Below, piece by piece: positions 8,356-11,514 of a DNA stretch of 11,514 nt. A program made the position numbers and the translations under genes. Origin of the DNA: an uncultured Eubacteriaceae bacterium (GTDB lineage Bacteria; Bacillota; Clostridia; Lachnospirales; CAG-274); the NCBI GenBank assembly GCA_947565475.1, contig CANOGI010000047.1:1-11514 (forward strand), written 5' to 3'. Under the pieces are notes generated by a model. It did no database searches. It was not told where the DNA came from and worked only from the letters and a program-made list of their open reading frames with translations. Position 1 is the stretch's first letter; each line of letters opens with the position of its first letter.

Positions 8356-8455
8356 TAGTATCAAAAAAATTAATTTTTTAAGCCAGTTATCAATAACGTT
8401 TGTAAAATATTTTTATTTATGATTATTTAACCACGTAATTCTACCGTTTAAACTT

Positions 8456-8617
8456 ATAGTCAAACTACTTGAAAATAAACAAAAGGAGGCAAATTTAAAA
8501 TTATTTTTTCAAAACAGCGGAAAGAGAGCATAGCCGGAGCCTATGCCGATTGACTCTAACGCGGCAAAAAAGATTTTAAACCGCCGAACTTGTTCATTTT
8601 TTAAGTGGTTTGACTAT
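8456..8617. mobile_element. MITE-like element A
   Basis: A gene-free 162-bp element with imperfect terminal inverted repeats of about 29 bp. Left end including the flanking TA reads TTATAGTCAAACTACTTGAA; the complement of the right end reads TTATAGTCAAACCACTTAAA. TA dinucleotides flank both sides (8454-8457 and 8614-8619), consistent with TA target duplication as made by IS630/Tc1-mariner-type transposases. The centre holds the hairpin GCATAG-N7-CTATGC (8528-8546). No transposase is encoded, so it would be non-autonomous. It fills most of the 464-bp gap between the glycosyltransferase start and the nitroreductase stop. Confidence 0.7.
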
Positions 8618-8707
8618 AATATTAGTAACAAATACATTTTTAATCTTTAACAATTTTTATATAAATTTTAGATTTCAGAATTATACACTGAAAACATTTA
8701 ACATTTA

Positions 8708-8727
8708 TTTTATATATCTATATAAAA
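8708..8727 (-). terminator. Possible weak stem-loop after the nitroreductase gene
   Basis: TTTTATATA (8708-8716) and TATATAAAA (8719-8727) form a perfect 9-bp inverted repeat directly after the stop codon. It is composed only of A and T, so it would be a poor terminator and may be chance. Confidence 0.25.
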
Positions 8728-8728
8728 A

Positions 8729-9298
8729 TTATTTTATCAAAATCTCTTCCAAAGAGCGCTTAGGAACATTAAGTACGCCATTTTGGTCTTTATAATACTT
8801 TATATCATTATTCTCAACCAAGCATTCTTTCGGAACTTCCGCTTTATAGCCTAACGCCACTACACATAATAATTTAAGATTATCCGAAAGACTCAAAAGA
8901 TTGGTTATCCCCTCATAATCTATAGCTCCCATCCAACAAGAACCTATTCCATCGGCCTCAGCTGAAATTATAATATTCTGAACCGCGGCACCGAGGTCTG
9001 TCTCGTATCCCTCTTTTCTAATATCTAAATCCGCGCAAACAGCGATAAAAGCGACTGGCTCCTCACCTTCCCCCGGATCTCCCATAGGAGCTATATAAGC
9101 CGCCCACTTAACCATTTTCAACATTTTTTGAACGACATCCTCAGAATTAACAACTTTATATTTCAACGGCTGCCTGTTCGCCGCGCTTGGAGCAAGCCTT
9201 CCGGCGTTTACATATTTTTCAAGGGTTTCTTTTGATATAGGCTTCTGCAAAAATTTTCTTATTGTTCTCCTGTTTATAATTACATCGTATACATTCAT
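8729..9298 (-). CDS. Nitroreductase-family FMN-dependent oxidoreductase
   Basis: 189 residues, a normal size for single-domain nitroreductases. These are cytoplasmic FMN homodimers that use NAD(P)H to reduce nitro compounds, quinones, flavins or related substrates. Visible family features: NRRTIRKF near the N-terminus (residues 9-16, FMN phosphate contact), APSAANRQP at 36-44, and a C-terminal half with AAVQNIIISAEADGIGSCWM leading to GAIDYEG, the usual second FMN-contact region. The open frame reaches up to 9358, but the ATG at 9298 has AAGGAG at 9308-9313 and opens with the family-typical MNVYDVIINRR, so the 20 extra residues are rejected. It stands alone between mobile elements and is not obviously linked to the glycan operon. 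The physiological substrate cannot be inferred. Confidence 0.88.
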   Translation of the reverse strand: MNVYDVIINRRTIRKFLQKPISKETLEKYVNAGRLAPSAANRQPLKYKVVNSEDVVQKMLKMVKWAAYIAPMGDPGEGEEPVAFIAVCADLDIRKEGYETDLGAAVQNIIISAEADGIGSCWMGAIDYEGITNLLSLSDNLKLLCVVALGYKAEVPKECLVENNDIKYYKDQNGVLNVPKRSLEEILIK

Positions 9299-9344
9299 AT
9301 TAATTAACTCCTTAGTATTATTCAATTTGTCGTTTAAAATTATT

Positions 9345-9350
9345 ATTATA
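9345..9350 (-). promoter_or_regulatory. Possible -10 box of the nitroreductase gene, at the edge of element B
   Basis: TATAAT on the minus strand, 47 nt upstream of the nitroreductase ATG. It is made by the end of element B (…CTA), the flanking TA and the next two bases. No good -35 sits 16-18 nt upstream; the positions hold a T-run (TTTTTT/TTTTGC). Confidence 0.35.
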
Positions 9351-9478
9351 GTGAACAAAATTTAAGCAAAAAATCATTTTACTTACACGACCTGCGAATT
9401 ACTAACACAATTAGCTTATTGGTCGGCAGCGCTTATGAGCACGTAAAATATTTTTTTACTTTTTAAGTTTGTTCACTA
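9349..9478. mobile_element. MITE-like element B
   Basis: 130 bp, no coding capacity. Its ends with flanking TA are a perfect 14-bp inverted repeat, TTATAGTGAACAAA at 9346-9359 and TTTGTTCACTATAA at 9468-9481. The similarity continues inward, imperfectly, to about 38 bp. An inner stem CGACC (9388-9392) / GGTCG (9421-9425) and CTAA-N5-TTAG make the whole element fold back. Ends resemble those of elements A and C (TTATAG then (T/C)(C/G)AA), and TA flanks suggest the same type of transposase. Confidence 0.7.
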
Positions 9479-9481
9479 TAA

Positions 9482-9803
9482 CAAACATCTATAGTATATT
9501 AAAACTCTATAACTATTGTTAAAATCTTACAGCAATTTAATTATCTGAAAATTTATATAACTTTATAAAACTAAAATATCTAAAAAACTTAGAAAAATAA
9601 AATTAAAACAATTCAATTTTTTTATTTTACACAATTTTTCGCGCGTATTTCAGTTTTCATATACTCTCTAAAAAAGCTTATTTGCATAGTTAAAGTTTTT
9701 ATCCACAAAAATTTTCAGCCTGTATTAACGGGTTTATTATATCATCACATACTTTTTTCAGCCTCAAAATAAAATGCTTTCCATAATATTTATTATATCA
9801 AAT
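9482..9803. other. AT-rich gene-free spacer
   Basis: No credible gene. The only signal is a minus-strand extended -10, TGATATAAT, at 9736-9744, without a well-spaced -35 (TTGAGG lies 20 nt away). If active it would make a leader of about 430 nt running through element B to the nitroreductase gene. A 21-codon minus-strand frame downstream of it has no ribosome binding site. Confidence 0.4.
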
Positions 9804-9843
9804 TATAGCGAATCAATAAAAGAATAAACTAACAGGTTCCAAA

Positions 9844-9864
9844 AAACTAATATATAATTAGTTC
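9844..9864 (+). repeat. 21-bp direct/palindromic repeat, left copy
   Basis: AAACTAATATATAATTAGTT followed by C; identical to 10083-10103. Arms AACTAAT and ATTAGTT make it nearly self-complementary, so it can be read as a direct or an inverted repeat. It is either a long target duplication or the outer tip of element D. Confidence 0.85.
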
Positions 9865-10082
9865 CAGCTTGTCGAAAAACCTTGGGCGTTGTCCAAATCC
9901 ACTCGCTTTTTTGAAAAAAAGCGAGGCAAAAAACTTCAAACGGAAACTTCGTTTCTCTAAGAAAATATTAAGTTTATAGGCAAAAACGTTAGTTTTTGCA
10001 GAAAAGTTCTTTGTCCAGCTTTCTTTCAAGAAAGTTGGCAGGTGTGGACAGCGTCCACAAAAAAGACTTTTTCGACAGCCTG

Positions 10083-10103
10083 AAACTAATATATAATTAG
10101 TTC
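10083..10103 (+). repeat. 21-bp direct/palindromic repeat, right copy
   Basis: Identical to the copy at 9844-9864; bounds element D on the right. Confidence 0.85.
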
Positions 10104-10220
10104 TTTTTTTGATTCGCGCTGAAAGTTTCACAAATCGTCATAAGAAAAGCAAAGGAAATAAATTTATTTATTTTTAGATTAATTGACTATAAAAATTAAT
10201 GAACATGCCCTTTACAAATC

Positions 10221-10279
10221 AGACCTGTTCAATAATCACGTTTAATACAAAACATGTTTGAAAATTATCGAACAGGTCT
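10221..10279 (-). promoter_or_regulatory. 16-bp inverted repeat downstream of the asnB remnant
   Basis: AGACCTGTTCAATAAT (10221-10236) and ATTATCGAACAGGTCT (10264-10279) pair over 16 bp with a 27-nt loop. The one imperfect pair is G·U on the minus-strand RNA and A·C on the plus strand, favouring a minus-strand transcript. It lies 38 nt past the asnB stop but has no U-run, so it is a poor intrinsic terminator. Because a promoter-like pair ends right at its edge, it could instead be an operator or the start of a structured leader. Confidence 0.5.
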
Positions 10280-10307
10280 ATTATAACATAACTGAGATAA
10301 AAGTCAA
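10280..10307 (-). promoter_or_regulatory. Sigma-A-like promoter directly after the asnB remnant
   Basis: On the minus strand TTGACT (10302-10307) and TATAAT (10280-10285) are 16 nt apart. The start point would fall near 10273, inside the right arm of the inverted repeat. The next recognised gene downstream is the nitroreductase, almost 1 kb away beyond elements C, D and B. Confidence 0.5.
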
Positions 10308-10317
10308 ATTTACCCTT

Positions 10318-11259
10318 TTAATTAAAACAAATCTCGCAATTATATATTTTAAGCCAATGATTAATCTGAATAATATAAGCGAGAGTTTGGGGACCCGCCA
10401 TTAATTGCCCGAAAAAAGGCTTTCCATAATTTGACGGAAGATTAATAAATTCTAAAACCTTCTCTTTATCAATAATAGGTAACACAGGGGAATTCTTATC
10501 ATCCAATATCTCCCTTATTTTATTTTTTAAAATATTCTCATACTCTGGATTATAAGTTTTTGGATACGGGCTTTTTTTCCTCCAAAGAAGCTCATCTGGT
10601 AAAAGCCCCTTGCAAGCGTCTCTTAAAAGTCCCTTAACAACACCGTTTCTGCATTTAAATTCCCACGGGACATTCCATATATACTCAATAATACGATGGT
10701 CGGCAAAAGGAACTCTCGCCTCAAGACCTGAATACATAGATGTTCTGTCCATTCTGTCAAGTAGTGTTGTCATAAACCATTTTTGATTTAAAAAAGAAAT
10801 TTCCCTGCGTCTTTTTTCTTCCTTAGACTCTCCATCAAGAATCGGGACTTTTTGAATTGATTCCTTATATCTCGCGTCAATATAGTCTTTCAATTCAAGC
10901 TTTTTTATAAAGTTTTCATTAAAAAGAAAAGTTCTTGCCTGTAAATCCATAGACCATGGAAAAGTAGAACTCTCAAAAGCTTCTTTTTTATGAAACCACG
11001 GGTATCCTCCAAAAATCTCATCAGCGCATTCTCCCGTAAGAGCGACTTTATTATGCTTTTTCACAAGTCCGCAAAAATATAAAAGTGAAGCGTCTATATC
11101 AGCCATTCCGGGTAAATCTTTCGCCTCTGTCGCGTCTTTTAACAGCTCCGCTAAATCTTTTTCATCACACATTAAATAAGTATGATTAACATCATAAACC
11201 TCAAGCATTTTATCAACATAAGGTCTATCCTGCTCTGGCTGAAAAGAATTTGATTTAAA
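10318..11259 (-). pseudogene. asnB: Asparagine synthetase B, C-terminal half only
   Basis: 313 codons of the synthetase domain of glutamine-hydrolysing asparagine synthetase, which makes asparagine from aspartate, ATP and glutamine. The frame reads FKSNSFQPEQDRPYVDKM, then LPGMADIDASLLYFC, LTGECADEIFGGYPWF, LDRMDRTSMYSGLEARVPFA and near the end KSPYPKTYNPEYE and GRPF-like GKPFFGQLMAGPQ. All are typical of clostridial-type AsnB, usually about 610 residues. The N-terminal glutaminase domain with catalytic Cys2 and the ATP-pyrophosphatase loop (SGGVDSS type) are missing. Homology stops abruptly at 11260, where a TAA appears directly before the conserved F-K-S-N. No ribosome binding site or suitable start fits; an ATG at 11208 is internal. 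It therefore looks like a truncated, probably inactive gene, unless the other half lies beyond an insertion. Confidence 0.85.
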
Positions 11260-11277
11260 TTAAAAGTGTTAAGTTAA

Positions 11278-11481
11278 AGTGTACTTTATAAAAGAATTTT
11301 TGTTATTATTCTTCTTTTTATTTTTTCATTGAATTATTTCATTGATTATACTTTACCAGTACTTTTTACAGAGGAAACACAACCGAATATTAATAAGATA
11401 GTTAATCTGATAAATGTTAGATTAGCTATTTTTTCCTCTCTTATTGTAACTGTTTTCATTTTGAGTTTAGGTAAAATTTAA
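11278..11481 (+). pseudogene. Start-less remnant of a small two-helix membrane protein
   Basis: The plus-strand frame reads LYKRIFVIILLFIFSLNYFI, then DYTLPVLFTEETQPNINKIV, then NLINVRLAIFSSLIVTVFIL and SLGKI before TAA at 11479-11481. Two hydrophobic segments flank a short polar loop with a basic N-terminal edge, as in real small membrane proteins. No ATG or good ribosome binding site exists and a TAA at 11275 blocks extension, so the 5' end is missing or the start is unusual. I do not recognise the family. It lies right after the asnB breakpoint, on the opposite strand, and may mark the edge of the sequence that replaced the front half of asnB. Confidence 0.3.
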
Positions 11482-11514
11482 TAGGAAAAAGAAAAAGTGA
11501 AAATGTGTTATCCA

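Larger units (their letters stand above)
9844..10103. mobile_element. Foldback repeat element D nested in element C
   Basis: A 260-bp imperfect palindrome. Its outer 21 bp are identical on both sides (9844-9864 and 10083-10103) and are themselves palindromic around AACTAAT-ATATA-ATTAGTT. Next come inverted CAGCTTGTCGAAAAA (9865-9879) and TTTTTCGACAGCCTG (10068-10082), 13 of 15 matched, then related GGGCGTTGTCC / GGACAGCGTCC. Inside is a series of short hairpins: CTCGCTTTTTT/AAAAAAGCGAG (9902-9925), GCAAAAAC/GTTTTTGC (9980-9999), CCAGCTTTCTT/AAGAAAGTTGG (10015-10038) and TGTGGAC/GTCCACA (10043-10059). The open frame across it is an artefact of the repeat. Confidence 0.7.
9806..10189. mobile_element. 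MITE-like element C, split by element D
   Basis: Left end with flank TTATAGCGAATCAATAAAAG (from 9803) and the complement of the right end TTATAGTCAATTAATCTAAA (from 10192) match at 20 of the first 26 positions without gaps. TA flanks both ends (9804-9805, 10190-10191). The span is 384 bp, but element D of about 260 bp lies inside. Removing it leaves about 125 bp, close to the size of element B. No transposase gene is present. Confidence 0.55.

Noticed and set aside
7682..8358. Plus-strand open frames opposite the glycosyltransferase gene and its promoter
   Set aside because: Antisense shadows; the second also overlaps the operon promoter.
8610..8795. 61-codon plus-strand open frame
   Set aside because: It begins inside the end of element A and runs into the antisense of the nitroreductase gene; no ribosome binding site.
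9299..9358. Upstream start giving 20 extra residues to the nitroreductase
   Set aside because: The extension would start inside element B and overlap the -10 candidate; the ATG at 9298 has AAGGAG and matches the family start.
9847..10131. 94-codon minus-strand open frame
   Set aside because: It lies across the hairpin-rich foldback element D, has no ribosome binding site, and its residues follow the repeat structure. It is a by-product of the repeat, not a gene.
11350..11453. 37-codon minus-strand frame starting MKTVTIREEK
   Set aside because: No ribosome binding site, and the opposite strand has a better coding pattern with two membrane segments.

Overview
The window is strongly AT-rich. 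Its genes have clear Shine-Dalgarno sequences (AAGGAG, AAGGTGA) and sigma-A-like promoters. Gene content (class III fructose-1,6-bisphosphatase, a Wzm/Wzt-type glycan exporter, asparagine synthetase B, a nitroreductase) points to a low-GC Gram-positive bacterium, probably a member of Clostridia. That assignment is an inference from gene families; there is no rRNA or taxonomic marker here. All recognised genes are on the minus strand, so transcription runs from high to low coordinates.

Layout. (1) 1-164: 5' end of a class III FBPase gene, cut by the window edge, with a promoter at 197-225. (2) 541-8264: a four-gene minus-strand operon for export and decoration of a cell-surface glycan, driven by a TTGCAA-N17-TATAAT promoter at 8327-8355 and closed by a stem-loop at 487-520. 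In order of transcription: a two-domain glycosyltransferase (GT2 + GT4-like), a Wzm-like ABC permease, a Wzt/TagH-like ATPase carrying a C-terminal extension of about 475 residues, and a 917-residue protein joining an FkbM methyltransferase, a coiled coil and a CgeB-like glycosyltransferase. Gaps are 22, 15 and 16 nt. (3) 8265-10317: an accessory stretch with one nitroreductase gene (8729-9298) among inverted-repeat elements. Three (A 8456-8617, B 9349-9478, C 9806-10189) share ends of the type TA-TAG(T/C)(C/G)AA and look like MITEs. A fourth, unrelated foldback element (D, about 9844-10103) lies inside C. (4) 10318-11259: the C-terminal half of asnB, cut off sharply at 11260. (5) 11261-11514: unrelated sequence with a start-less two-helix membrane protein remnant on the plus strand.

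How the operon may work: the exporter pair moves a lipid-linked glycan across the membrane, and the two large fusion proteins build, branch or cap it. Methyltransferase plus coiled coil next to Wzm/Wzt recalls WbdD of E. coli O9a, where methyl capping ends the chain and the coiled coil sets its length. Here the coiled coil contains an in-frame 63-bp tandem duplication (21 residues, exactly three heptads), so its length could vary. This is the most interesting hypothesis in the window and is untested. The right part looks like a genome segment eroded by small mobile elements and a truncation.
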